Notes under the pieces: model-generated
The model's input: the letters and a program-made list of their open reading frames with translations, nothing else
Told to the model about the DNA's origin: nothing
Databases searched by the model: none
Source: Diplonema japonicum
Lineage: Eukaryota > Euglenozoa > Diplonemea > Diplonemida > Diplonemidae
Assembly (NCBI GenBank): GCA_964019335.1
Contig: OZ025688.1
Span: 124,001 to 188,000 of the forward strand
Length of the DNA stretch: 64,000 nucleotides
Reading direction: 5' to 3'
Shown here: piece by piece, positions 49,029 to 58,846 of the stretch
Layout: every line of letters starts with the position of its first letter
Numbering within the stretch: the first letter of the stretch is position 1
Made by a program: the position numbers and the translations under genes

Positions 49029-50351
49029 ATGGATGCCTCCTCAGGGTTGGTTGCTTTGACGGTGCTGCTGCCGATCATGACGGTGATCGGTTTCATAGTT
49101 GCTTGGAAGATAGGGTGGGACCTGCGCATGTTGTTTGGGATGTGGTCGTTTGTGTGGTTCGCGATAACGGTACTTGTGGTGCGGTGGTGTGAGTCGTGGC
49201 TGTCGGTGACGTCATTGCCCGGGGTGTGCTTCATTGCAACGAGTTTGTTTGTGAACGTGGTGCTGCGGCAACCGTTGGGAGAGGTAATTGTACAGCCTCG
49301 CGACAGCGACCACCCTGCAAAGGAGATGGACGAATTACTAACAGCCATCAAAGGTTTCATGGGCGCAATGGGCGAAGCAGAAGTCGACGATTTCAGCTGT
49401 TACGACAGCTCAGAACCAGACACACCTACAGCAACCGCCACGTCTCCCATAAACACGGCGAAACCAAGAACATTAGTCTCCTCCCCTACCAATGTAACCG
49501 GCGTAGCAAGGGGAGCGTCAGTGGAACCCGCATCACCGATCTTAAACAATGACGACACCTTACAGCAAACATCGGGCATTCACAAACTGACCCCGGCGCA
49601 CCATAAGGCGCACAAACAGCTGAAGAAGGTTATTGCAGACATTCTTCCTTTGAACGATGTCAATGTGATCTCTGACGACGATGCACTGTACAGATTCCTC
49701 ATAGCAAGAAAACTCTGTGTTGGGGAAGCGGAGAAGATGATAAGGTACACAATGAAGTGGAGGGAGCAAGAGAACATCAACAAGATAAACGAGATCGCCT
49801 GCAAGAAATTCAAGGATATCAACATGTACATGAACTGTGCTGTGTACGGTGCCGACAACGATGGCCATCCTATTCTGTGGCAGATCCCGGACACAAAGTC
49901 CGTCACGCGGTTGATGAATGACCACGGTCAAGACGGGGCTATCCTCCTCAACACGTACGTGGTCGAACGCATGCGTGAGGTTGCTAAGCAGGTCAACAGC
50001 GATCGCTTCACCGTTGTCTTGAACCTCGTCGAAACTGGGTCCTCTGTGTTCTACGGAGAAGTCGGGCAAGTCGTCCGCGACCAGATGAAATCAACGCAGC
50101 TAGTGTACCCCGAATGCATGAGGAGGTGTATTATTTACAAGCCCCCTTGGATTTTCGCGAAACTGTACTCTCTTGTAAAGGGTCTTCTCGACGAACGGGT
50201 GCAGGAGAAGGTCAAGGTGGGCGACAAGTACGTCGAGGAGTTGATCCCGAGGAGGAGCACCCCTGTTGAATTCGGCGGGACTGCGAAAGTTAAATGGGAA
50301 CGTATACAGATGAAGATGATCCCTGGTCCGTACCCGCGTTTGAAAGGTTGA
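49029..50351 (+). CDS. Sec14/CRAL-TRIO lipid-transfer protein with N-terminal membrane segments
   Basis: 440 residues. The N-terminal ~85 residues hold three hydrophobic segments (LVALTVLLPIMTVIGFIVAW, MLFGMWSFVWFAITVLVV, VCFIATSLFVNVVL). A disordered Thr/Ser/Pro linker leads to a CRAL-TRIO N-terminal helix region (DDDALYRFLIARKLCVGEAE) and lipid-binding domain (GHPILWQIPD, FYGEVGQVVRDQM, YPECMRRCIIYKPPWIF, VEFGG). Sec14-type proteins exchange phosphoinositides and other lipids between membranes; membrane anchoring of this domain is unusual. Frame is open to an ATG at 48990 but the CAG at 49018-49020 makes 49029 the likely first codon after trans-splicing. Confidence 0.85.
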   Translation: MDASSGLVALTVLLPIMTVIGFIVAWKIGWDLRMLFGMWSFVWFAITVLVVRWCESWLSVTSLPGVCFIATSLFVNVVLRQPLGEVIVQPRDSDHPAKEMDELLTAIKGFMGAMGEAEVDDFSCYDSSEPDTPTATATSPINTAKPRTLVSSPTNVTGVARGASVEPASPILNNDDTLQQTSGIHKLTPAHHKAHKQLKKVIADILPLNDVNVISDDDALYRFLIARKLCVGEAEKMIRYTMKWREQENINKINEIACKKFKDINMYMNCAVYGADNDGHPILWQIPDTKSVTRLMNDHGQDGAILLNTYVVERMREVAKQVNSDRFTVVLNLVETGSSVFYGEVGQVVRDQMKSTQLVYPECMRRCIIYKPPWIFAKLYSLVKGLLDERVQEKVKVGDKYVEELIPRRSTPVEFGGTAKVKWERIQMKMIPGPYPRLKG

Positions 50352-50547
50352 AACACCTTACACGCCCCTCCCCCCCTTCTGTTTGTCTAATAGATGTTGG
50401 CTTTTTTTTTTTTTTTTTTTTTTTTTTGTTCTTTTGAGACCGCGGAAAGGGAAAAAGAAAATTTTCGTTTTTTTTTCTCTTTTTTTTCTGTCACCGCAAA
50501 AAAAAAAAAAAAAAAAAAAAGAGGGGAGAGAGAGAGGGGGGGAAAAG

Positions 50548-51645
50548 ATGGAGATCTTATGGGAGGCTATTCCCATCGATGCTCTCATCTTGTTCGCCAG
50601 TCTGGTTGTCTACGGCACGGTGGGCTGGGTGTTCCTGCATTTGGTTTTCTCGACGCACCTGAAGAGCGCACTGTGCCAGATGGTCTTCTGTGTCACCTTC
50701 GCAGTGGGGCTTTGCTTGTTCCAGTTGGTAATATTCGAGATCCTGGGCGTGCTCGACGTGGGGAGCAGGTGGTGGGCATGGAAAATCTGCTTGCTATACA
50801 TGATAGTGGACTTGGTGGTGATCATGCCGTTTGTGTGCTTTTGGAGTTTTATTTACGATTTATCGCTGACCGGTGTGAAGGGCTTCATGGGGGCGGTTGC
50901 AATGCTAGCTGGATATGTTTATTGGTTTCTGCAAATCACACCGATGGCTGTAGAAGCACAGCACGCTTTGGACTTTTCATCCATGGCGGGTGCTGTTGAC
51001 GAAACAGCTCTCGAGCTTGTGAACTCTGATATGTTTTCCTCCTGTTTGTCGAGAATCGGCATGATCGGTGTTTCTGTCATGGCGTTGTTGGCCGGTTTTG
51101 GTGCTGTTGCCACCCCACGGCAGTACCTTGCGTACATCAGAGCGAGAAACAGCAAAACCCCAACCATAAATTTCACCGAGGCCCAACAGAGGTTGGTTGT
51201 TACAATGGATGCATTGCTTCGAAAATGCAGGCAGGAAGCTATGTTATCGTTACGGTTGGCCTCTTCGGAAGCATCGTCCTCCCCATTAGGATGGGTTACG
51301 TCATTGTTCTCTTCAGCATCTTTGAAGGGCGATGAGAGCCAGTTAAATGTCGTGAAGAAAGAGGTCTCTGCTTTGGAAAAAGTTGCTGCCGAACTGTACG
51401 AGCAGCTCAACGAGGTTCGGAGGTTTGTAAAAAAACTTTTTTCAAAAAAAAAAAAAAAAAAAAAATGACACAGCCTTGAAGAAGACATCCGATTCTCAAA
51501 AACCCCACGAGGGAAACTCTTCACGCTGCTGGGCTACATAATGTCCATTTACGCAGTTTACAAAACCACAATGGCTGCCATGTCAATTATTTTGGATCGT
51601 GTGGCGAAGGTGGATCCGATTACAAGGGTATTATTTGGGAAGGAG

Positions 51646-51682
<37 letters not shown>

Positions 51683-52125
51683 TTCTTGGGTGGGTTGGTG
51701 TCAACGTTGACTGTCTTTCTAAAGGCACGCAGGACGGATGCAGCGACATGGACCTAATGGCGTTACAATACGTTCAAATGATTTCTCTGCTCTTTTTGGG
51801 CATCATGATTATCTCCTCGGTCAGAGGCTTCCTGGTTGTTGTTCAGAAAGTGGTGCACATCTATTGCAAACGAGTATCCCCAAATACTATCTCCGTCCTT
51901 TTCGGGTACTTGCTAGGGGCTTACACTGTGAGCACTGTAATCCTCCTGCGCATGTCGTTGCCCAACACCTACCGTGCAATGCTAGACGAAGTTCTTGGCA
52001 AGATGAAGTTCACTTTCTTCCACAGATGGTTCGATGTTATCTTCCTGTTCAGCGTCTGCCTCTCTTATCTGGTGCTCTCCTCCTTTGATAAGACCAGGAA
52101 AGAACGGCTGCGGGACGTGCCTTGA
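50548..52125 (+). CDS. GPR89: Golgi pH regulator (GPHR/GPR89 family) (two introns)
   Basis: Exons 50548-51422, 51474-51627 and 51682-52125; introns 51423-51473 (GTTTGT, A-run, ACACAG) and 51628-51681 (GTATTA, A-run, AAG). 490 residues, with about nine hydrophobic helices. Family signatures: VMALLAGFGAVATPRQYLAY, the coiled linker, then SKTPRGKLFTLLGYIMSIYA, FDRV-equivalent LDRVAKVDPITR, and FHRWFDVIFLFSVCLSYL near the end. GPHR proteins are anion channels that keep Golgi pH acidic; plant homologues were described as GTG proteins. The two splices exactly join the conserved blocks, giving strong support. The end of exon 2 would otherwise read into poly-Lys. Confidence 0.93.
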
Positions 52126-52410
52126 AAAAAAAATTAAAAAAAAAAATCTTCTCTTTGTTTTAAAAAAAAGAAAATAGATGTACAGCAAAAAAAGAAGAAA
52201 CAAAAAAAAAAATCTTTTTTTTTTCCCCCTAACTTTTTTTTGATGAGAAAAAAAAAAAAAAAGAGTCTTATTCTGCCAAAAAAAAAAGTGTATGATGGCG
52301 GCTTTTTAGGCCTTTTTTTTTTTTTTTTTTTAATCGCTACCAAAATTCCCACCAGAACAAATAAACAAGGAGGGGGAGGTGGGCACACAAAAGAAGAAAA
52401 AAAAAAAAAA

Positions 52411-53709
52411 ATGGCGTACATGACAGACAGGGTGAAATGGGTGGCTGTGATGGGGTTGTTCAAAACCGCTGTTGGTACGGGTGTTTTGTCGATGCCCAAG
52501 GCGCTGGAGAGCACAGGCGTTGTTCTGTTCCCTCTCCTCATGTTGGGATTCTGCTTGATATCACAGTACGGCTGCCTGCTGGTTGCGAAAACATTGGACA
52601 TGATGGCTAGCATAGGGTACACAAACATGGACCCCTTAAAAGTCGCGGAATTTTCCGTAGGTGAAAAATGGGGAAAATGGACGACGCTGGCAATCGTGTT
52701 CCTGGACCCGTGGGGGTCCACCGCAGCATTTTTTATCACAACCGCCGATATACTGCTCCCAATATTCAGGGCCTTTTCGACGACGGGAGAGGACCCCTTT
52801 TCACAGTCAACGGTAATATGGGTGCTGGCGATTCTTGTTTTCCCGTTGATGCTGTATAAAGATATCAATGAGATCGCTTGGGTTAACCTGTTGGGAATTG
52901 CAACATTAGTTGCATTTGCGTTTGGGGTTTTAATCAACCTCCTCACCCACTACGAGGGCTTGGAAGGTGCGGTTCTGGGTGAAGCAGGACCTTCAGCAGT
53001 GGTGGCATTGACGGTAATCGCATTTGCGTACGATGGTTGTCAAATGAACATTTTCCCGTATTACAGGGACCTACCTCCAGTGAAGCCAGGATCGGGGTGT
53101 ACTAAAGGTGAAGCAGTGACACGCATAGCAGGAATAGCCAATTTCGGAGCATCATTGTGTTACATGCTCAACGCTTACATGGCCTTTGCGACTTACAGGG
53201 GACAGATTCAGAATGATGTTATGAACAATTTCTCGAATTCTGTGTTTTTTTTGACGTTGAAGCTTGTGTTTGCTTTCACGTTACTCCTCACTATTCCCAT
53301 TACCTTGTTCGAGTGTGGGAATGTGCTTAGAGAGCACGTTGTAGGTGATTCTGGTTTGACGAATATTATACTCAATGTAGCATTGATAGGTTCTGCTGCC
53401 GGTGTTGGGATTTATATCCCCAGTATGTACAAGGCCTTTGCATATGTGGGGGCTACTACTGCCACATTGTGGACCATGGTGCTTCCTCCGTTGTGGTTCA
53501 TAAACACAACCAACAAGATTTACCCCAGAGTGAGCTGGAAGCAATTGAACACTGAGGACTGCGAAGACCAGCCTCTTAACAAGAAAGCGGAACGTGAGAA
53601 GCTGCCCCCTCCTCCTTCGAACGCTGAGTTGCATGCTGCAGGGATTTTCATGTATGCAGGGTGCTTTGCGATGCCTATGTTTGTGTACATAACCAGTCTT
53701 TCTCAATGA
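52411..53709 (+). CDS. Amino acid/auxin permease family (AAAP) transporter
   Basis: 432 residues, about eleven hydrophobic helices. The N-terminal KTAVGTGVLSMPKALESTG is the helix-1 signature of AAAP/SLC38-type amino-acid transporters, and AFAYDGCQMNIFPYYRDL corresponds to the helix-6 region. These are secondary transporters driven by H+ or Na+, in the plasma membrane or vacuole. Substrate not predictable. The ATG follows an A-run directly; no introns. The upstream open frame is A/T-run translation. Confidence 0.9.
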   Translation: MAYMTDRVKWVAVMGLFKTAVGTGVLSMPKALESTGVVLFPLLMLGFCLISQYGCLLVAKTLDMMASIGYTNMDPLKVAEFSVGEKWGKWTTLAIVFLDPWGSTAAFFITTADILLPIFRAFSTTGEDPFSQSTVIWVLAILVFPLMLYKDINEIAWVNLLGIATLVAFAFGVLINLLTHYEGLEGAVLGEAGPSAVVALTVIAFAYDGCQMNIFPYYRDLPPVKPGSGCTKGEAVTRIAGIANFGASLCYMLNAYMAFATYRGQIQNDVMNNFSNSVFFLTLKLVFAFTLLLTIPITLFECGNVLREHVVGDSGLTNIILNVALIGSAAGVGIYIPSMYKAFAYVGATTATLWTMVLPPLWFINTTNKIYPRVSWKQLNTEDCEDQPLNKKAEREKLPPPPSNAELHAAGIFMYAGCFAMPMFVYITSLSQ

Positions 53710-53943
53710 ATGAGCTAGGAAAAAAAAAACAGAAAAAAAAAAGAAAAAAAAAGGAGAAAAAAAAGAAAAAAAAGCGCTGCGAAGGTTGTATCTCGTTTAC
53801 CTCCTTTTTAATTTATTTTTTGTTTCGTCTCGTGAGAATTTAATTGAAAGGGGGGGGGGGGAGGGAAAAAAAAAGAGTGAAGGGAACCCTCAAAGCCAGT
53901 TTTCATCCAGTCATATTGTATTTTCTCCGACGACTCGTGTATT

Positions 53944-54000
<57 letters not shown>

Positions 54001-54202
54001 GGCCCTCCATGAGGGGGTTTGTCCAGTTTTTTTTTTTTTTTTTTTTTTTCCCTTGAAAGGAGGGTTGCTGCGGCATGTGCTGAGGCGTGTCCAGGACCTG
54101 TGCACCACGCTGATAGCATGGGGACGGCCTTCCCCTGAGTATTAAGGGTTTACGGAGCAGATATCTGGCACAGCAGAGCGCCACCCGCCTCCTTTTATCT
54201 CA

Positions 54203-54234
<32 letters not shown>

Positions 54235-54396
54235 CTTTTTTTTTTGTTGTTGTTGTTGTTGTTGTTGTTAGTTGATCATTGAAGAAAAAAAGGGGGAATG
54301 TGGTTTTTTTTTTTGTGTTCTCTCCTACCCCTTCAGCCAAAGGATGGCATCCCCCCAAAAAAAAATCAATTCCCCCAACAGGAACAAACAAAAAAA
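53710..54396. other. Intergenic with a LINE-like fragment
   Basis: A-runs, a 53-base T-run (53945-53993), the short LINE-like fragment listed separately, another T-run, and a (GTT)n microsatellite at 54245-54269. No gene. Confidence 0.5.
54058..54135 (+). mobile_element. Short LINE-like fragment (copy B)
   Basis: CATGTGCTGAGGCGTGTCC through GACGGCCTTCCC matches 59829-59887 of the larger element with a few substitutions and a small indel; beyond this the sequences diverge. Flanked on both sides by T-runs upstream and unrelated sequence downstream. Probably an internal fragment or a diverged subfamily. Confidence 0.6.
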
Positions 54397-54772
54397 ATGA
54401 CAATGAGGTTAGCAGTGTTCCAGGAGTTTTCGAAAAAGGAAGTTTTGGAAAAGGTACCGAAAGGGGTGACTGTAGAATTCCCAGAGAAGCCTTGGAGGTT
54501 TGAAGAGGATAAGCGGTCGGAGAAGGAGAAGCACTTGCTGGCGACGAATGCAAAATTAATTTTTGACCCCAAAGTGAACAGCTTGGAAGATGTCGAAGGA
54601 GTCATTAAGTCCTTGGAAGGTCTGGGCTTTGAGGTCGTAACAAGAGCACCGATGACCAGCACACGTATGTTTTGAATTTCTTTTCAAAAAAAAAAAAAAA
54701 AAAAAAAAAAAAACAACCTCCTCACCTATAGAGTTCAAAATGGAAGATCGTGTTATTCTCGAGATGAAATAA
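54397..54772 (+). CDS. Small protein of unknown function (one intron)
   Basis: Exon 54397-54664, intron 54665-54731 (GTATGT, A-run, CTATAG), exon 54732-54772. 102 residues; the splice joins MTST|QFKMEDRVILEMK and removes an early stop. Basic/acidic mixed sequence with LEDVEGVIKSLEGLGFEVVT, suggesting a small alpha/beta fold. Family not recognised. The ATG follows a run of seven A residues. Confidence 0.6.
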
Positions 54773-55079
54773 GAAAGGGAAAAAAAAAAGGAGGGGGAAA
54801 AAAAAAAGAAAAAAAAAAAAAGAGAGCCCACCTTCAACCGTTCCTACCCCCACAAGTTGACAATAAAAAAAGAGAAGATGGTGGGTACTTTTTTTTTTTT
54901 TTTAAATTACTCCAACCCTCATACGTGCCTTTACCTTAGGCGCACGGCATCTTCGTGAGCTGTGCCTTTTTTATTTATTTATTATACCCCCCCAGTTTAT
55001 TCTCTTTGAGTGTATTTATTGATTGGGCTGGTTGGGGAATTGCATTGAATGTTCAGGAGGAGGGGTGAGGAGGGGCGAC
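54773..55079. other. Intergenic
   Basis: A-rich, a T-run and mixed sequence; nothing recognised. Confidence 0.4.
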
Positions 55080-55127
55080 ATGGATACGAGTAAAAAACGC
55101 GACATTGAAAAGGATAATGTCTTTTTG

Positions 55128-55170
<43 letters not shown>

Positions 55171-55472
55171 CAAAGTACACCTCACCACAGGGTCTGCAAA
55201 AGCGGAAGAAGTGCGCCCTGTGCCTTCAAACATTTGATGTCGATGAGCTACCTGGCGCGATAAGCCACAATTCTATTAGGGAGCTAAGGGTATGACAGGA
55301 AAAAAAAAAAAAAAAAAAAAAAAGAGAAAGTGGGGTGTTGGTGTGGGAAAGAAACCATCACCTTCAAAATTGTACCAACGAGAGGTATGGAGAAGGGAAA
55401 ACGAGGGAAACAACCCCCCCCCCCCCCCCCCAGGAGCTTTGCGTTTTTTGCATGCAGTTCTTCGATGTCTAA
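55080..55472 (+). CDS. Small four-exon zinc-binding protein
   Basis: Exons 55080-55127, 55176-55289, 55331-55384 (or from 55325) and 55434-55472. Introns: 55128-55175 (GTATTT, T-run, AAAG), 55290-55330 (GTATGA, A-run, AAAG; the alternative AAG at 55324 also keeps frame), 55385-55433 (GTATGG, C-run, CAG). The 84-86 residue product has two CxxC knuckles, KKCALCLQTF and EELCVFCMQFF, near its middle and end, likely a zinc site. All four exons stay in frame across three splices, good support for a gene this small. It is invisible as a single reading frame. Family not named; the C-terminal CVFCMQFF motif looks conserved. Confidence 0.6.
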
Positions 55473-55648
55473 AAAAAAGGGAGGAGGGGGGGGACCCTGT
55501 GAGAAAGGGGAGGTGATGGAAAACCATTTTTTTCTTTATGTTAATAAACCCAAGGGGAAACAGAATTTTTTTTTTCTTTTCTTCTTCCTCTTTGTGATTT
55601 TTTTTTTTTTTTTTTCCTGTGTGATTTTCTAATAAAGAAAAAAAAAAT

Positions 55649-57091
55649 ATGCAACTAAAAAAGGTTGGAGTCGTTGTGGGTGCGGTGCTGGTAATCTTGG
55701 GTCTACAGCCATTCTTGGCTTTGAAAACAAAACAGCAAAGAGAAACACAATCGGGGAGCGTAAAAACAGAACAGAGAAAACACCCGCATAAGCAACAGCA
55801 CCACCGCCACCACAAAAAGAACGAGGACCTACAAAAAAAAGATCCCGAACCCGAAGAGGAAAGCGGACAAAAGAAACAAGCGCACATCGTCGTAATTGGA
55901 AATGAAAAATACCTAGAAGGCGCCATGGTGATGGGCTGGTCGTTAAAAAAATATCAACGAAAAAACATAGACTTGATATGCCTCACCACAAAAGGACAGG
56001 TATCTCAAGAAAGCTTACACCGTTTGAGCAACTCAGGATGGGACCGCGTCCTCGAGGTGGACGGACTCTCCGAACGCGTTAAAAAATCCCGTTGGAAAGA
56101 TTCCTTTGTGAAACTGCAAATTTTCAACTTCACAAACTACGAAAAAGTGGCATATTGGGACTCCGACATGGCACTCAATTCCGACCCCAATTCTGTGTTT
56201 ACATTAAAACTCCCCAAGAACGAAGGTTATCCATGGGTCATCGCTATTGGAAACCCACCCAAAAAACATGGCGGAAAGACATATTTCCAGACCGGCATGA
56301 TGGTATTCCGACCGTCAAAAAATCTCAAAAAATCCGTCTGGGGTCTTTTCGAACAAGGGATCGCAACAAAAAAGTACAACAGCATCAACGCTCGAGACGG
56401 AATGGTTCTTCGGGATTTTTTCGGCACCAATTATTCAACGCTGCCTAAAAAATACTCGAGAAACATAGATCCAAGGTATTCCTTGGACGGGGTCGTGGGG
56501 ATTCACTACAGAGGCGGTTGGAAACCGTGGTTTAACAGAGGGAAACCCATGAAGAAACGATTAGATTCACCGTTGGACGATACCCGAAAAGATTTTGGCT
56601 ATGCGTACCTTCTTTGGTGGAAAATTTACGAAAGTCTTCACAGAAAACTCGTTGAAACCGAAGACGCAAGCTCATACCCTGAAGGCGCTCATCCGGCAAC
56701 ACATGTCTGGATGATGAGAGGCACCAGCGAGAGCTATGTCCAGTTGCTATCGGAGGAACGCGACCGCAGGCTCAACACAACCGAGAAAAACGTGGAGTTA
56801 AAACTCTCAGAAGAGGGACAGTCGTGCTCGCAGTTGTGCTCTGCAGGCTGCCACGCTCCTTCCCTTCTAACAACCCCTCCTAATTCCTGCGGGGTTATGA
56901 TGAAGCTGGCATCCTGTGAGTCATGCCTCCCTGGGATTTACACGAAAGCCCGAAATGGCAGTGTTTACCCGGGCCATCTCACAACTAACAAAAACACGTG
57001 TTACTACAATCTTCGTCTCGACGACAGAGGGATGCCGGCTTGCGAGGCGTCGGATCCTTCAATACGCAGGGTTTGCCCTTGCATCGTTTAG
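55649..57091 (+). CDS. GT8-type glycosyltransferase with Cys-rich C-terminus, Golgi type II membrane protein
   Basis: 480 residues. Membrane anchor near the N-terminus (VGVVVGAVLVILGLQPFLAL), a His/Lys/Glu-rich stem (HKQQHHRHHKKNED), then a glycogenin-like GT-A domain. It has the donor-site D171SD173 in VAYWDSDMAL, KLQIFNFTNYEKV before it, and the later FQTGMMVFRPS and GIHYRGGWKPW blocks. GT8 enzymes add a sugar from a nucleotide sugar in the Golgi or cytosol; the anchor points to the Golgi. The last ~90 residues carry ten cysteines (CSQLCSAGC, CESCLPG, VCPCIV), an extra disulfide-rich module not usual for glycogenin. Codons are A-rich at third positions. No introns. Confidence 0.85.
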   Translation: MQLKKVGVVVGAVLVILGLQPFLALKTKQQRETQSGSVKTEQRKHPHKQQHHRHHKKNEDLQKKDPEPEEESGQKKQAHIVVIGNEKYLEGAMVMGWSLKKYQRKNIDLICLTTKGQVSQESLHRLSNSGWDRVLEVDGLSERVKKSRWKDSFVKLQIFNFTNYEKVAYWDSDMALNSDPNSVFTLKLPKNEGYPWVIAIGNPPKKHGGKTYFQTGMMVFRPSKNLKKSVWGLFEQGIATKKYNSINARDGMVLRDFFGTNYSTLPKKYSRNIDPRYSLDGVVGIHYRGGWKPWFNRGKPMKKRLDSPLDDTRKDFGYAYLLWWKIYESLHRKLVETEDASSYPEGAHPATHVWMMRGTSESYVQLLSEERDRRLNTTEKNVELKLSEEGQSCSQLCSAGCHAPSLLTTPPNSCGVMMKLASCESCLPGIYTKARNGSVYPGHLTTNKNTCYYNLRLDDRGMPACEASDPSIRRVCPCIV

Positions 57092-57181
57092 AATTAACAC
57101 AGTTTTTTTTTTTTTTTTTTTTTTTTCTCTCCCAGTTTTAACGCAAAAAAAAAAAAAAAAGAGGTGGACACAACAAAAAAA

Positions 57182-58846
57182 ATGAATGTTATGAAGAGTT
57201 TGGACGCCGTGGATGGGTCCACAAAGCTGCTCCTCGGCGGGCTTGCAGGATGGCTTTTTGGTGTGATCGGTTTTTACACCCTCATCGTGGTCCTTGCCGT
57301 CTATGCGGGGTGGCTTTTCGACATGACGAGAAAAGCTGCAGCGTTAAAACAGGCGAACACCGCAAAATGCGTGAAAACCGGATTCAAATGCGCGATCATC
57401 GGCTCCGGGATGTCGGGCCTCGCGTCCGCCCTGAAGCTCCAAACCATGGGCGTCCCATTCGCAATCTTCGAGAAGGGCACCGACTTCGGCGGGACATGGT
57501 ATGATAACAGATACCCAGGCTGCCAGTGCGATGTCCCCAGTTACCTGTATTCGATCTCGGCTTACCCTTGCCCGAAGGCAGGGTGGAAACGACACTACTC
57601 CTTCCAACCTGATATCTTAAAGTACATCCAAGAGCTTGTCGGATATTTCCAGTTAAAACCGTATATTAAAGTCGCGACAAAGGTAACATCAGTGAACTGG
57701 TTGCCCGACGAAGGGAAATGGGAGGTCACGTCCTCATGCGGCAGTGAGACAAAAACTGAGAAATACAATGTCGTGTTCAGCGGTGCCGGGCCTCTTCATG
57801 TTCCTGTCTATCCCAACGTGCCCGGCAAGGGCACGTTCAAAGGCTTGGAAATGCACACTGCGACATGGGACCCAACTACCGATCTGAAGGGGAAACGCGT
57901 TGCCATCGTAGGGTCCGCAGCATCTGCCATCCAAGCGATCCCATTTATCGCACAGGACGCGTCGCACTTAACAGTATTCCAGCGCACGCCGAACTGGGTA
58001 GTCCCGAAACCGGATTTCGACTACCCGCAGTGGTTTAAAACCGCTGTGTCAATGCTTCCCTTCTTGAAGTACATCATTCGATTTGCAATTTTTGTCAGAA
58101 ACGAAACAACCTTCGCGGTGGTGTTCTCGGGAGGCTGGCTGGCGGACAGGGTAAAGAGGCAAATGACAGCACACATTGAACACGCATGCCCAAAGTACAC
58201 GGGGAAGCTTATCCCGCCTTACGCAATGGGCTGCAAGAGAATTCTTATGTCGAATGAGTACTACCCAGCGCTGATGAGGGACAATGTTGACTTGATCACA
58301 TCGGCGGTTGAAGCGGTCACAGAGACGGGCCTTCAGGGTGGGGGGAAGAGTGTTGATGTTGATGTCATTATCTGGGCAACGGGTTTCGACATCAGGCTTC
58401 AGACCTTCCGTCCTTACGAATGCACCGCAGCAGAGGGAAACATCGAGGACGAGCTTCGAACCAAGCCCGAGTTGTACCTTGGTGCGATGGTCCCGAACTT
58501 TCCAAACTTTTTCTTTCTGTTGGGGCCCAACACCGGTCTTGGCCACAACAGTGTCATTATTATGACTGAAGCCCAGCTTACATTTATCGAACAAGTCCTT
58601 CAAAAGATTATTGACACCCAAAAACATATTTCGGTCAAGAAATCTCTGTGCCAGGTGTACAACGACGAGCTGCAGGCACGACTTAGTGATTCAGTTTGGG
58701 TCTCAGGGGGTTGCTTGTCTTGGTACAGGAATGAGGCCGGACGTGTGGACGCTCTGTGGCCTGGAAACTGCACCGAGTTCATTGGTGTCTGTAGGCAGAC
58801 TGTCAACTTCGCTCATTTCCTGTTTAATGGTGAAAGTGAGGTTTGA
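57182..58846 (+). CDS. Baeyer-Villiger/flavin-containing monooxygenase with N-terminal membrane segment
   Basis: 554 residues. A membrane helix (GWLFGVIGFYTLIVVLAVYAG) precedes the FAD Rossmann motif AIIGSGMSGLASAL, GGTWYDNRYPG (Baeyer-Villiger monooxygenase type), FKGLEMHTATWD (corresponding to the FxGxxxHxxxW fingerprint), the NADPH motif VAIVGSAASAIQ and the ATGFD motif. These enzymes insert oxygen into ketones or oxidise heteroatoms using NADPH. The fingerprint ends in Asp where Pro/Asp is usual, consistent with type I BVMOs. Start at 57182 after an A-rich leader; TCTCTCCCAG at 57126-57135 is a candidate trans-splice acceptor. No introns. Confidence 0.9.
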   Translation: MNVMKSLDAVDGSTKLLLGGLAGWLFGVIGFYTLIVVLAVYAGWLFDMTRKAAALKQANTAKCVKTGFKCAIIGSGMSGLASALKLQTMGVPFAIFEKGTDFGGTWYDNRYPGCQCDVPSYLYSISAYPCPKAGWKRHYSFQPDILKYIQELVGYFQLKPYIKVATKVTSVNWLPDEGKWEVTSSCGSETKTEKYNVVFSGAGPLHVPVYPNVPGKGTFKGLEMHTATWDPTTDLKGKRVAIVGSAASAIQAIPFIAQDASHLTVFQRTPNWVVPKPDFDYPQWFKTAVSMLPFLKYIIRFAIFVRNETTFAVVFSGGWLADRVKRQMTAHIEHACPKYTGKLIPPYAMGCKRILMSNEYYPALMRDNVDLITSAVEAVTETGLQGGGKSVDVDVIIWATGFDIRLQTFRPYECTAAEGNIEDELRTKPELYLGAMVPNFPNFFFLLGPNTGLGHNSVIIMTEAQLTFIEQVLQKIIDTQKHISVKKSLCQVYNDELQARLSDSVWVSGGCLSWYRNEAGRVDALWPGNCTEFIGVCRQTVNFAHFLFNGESEV

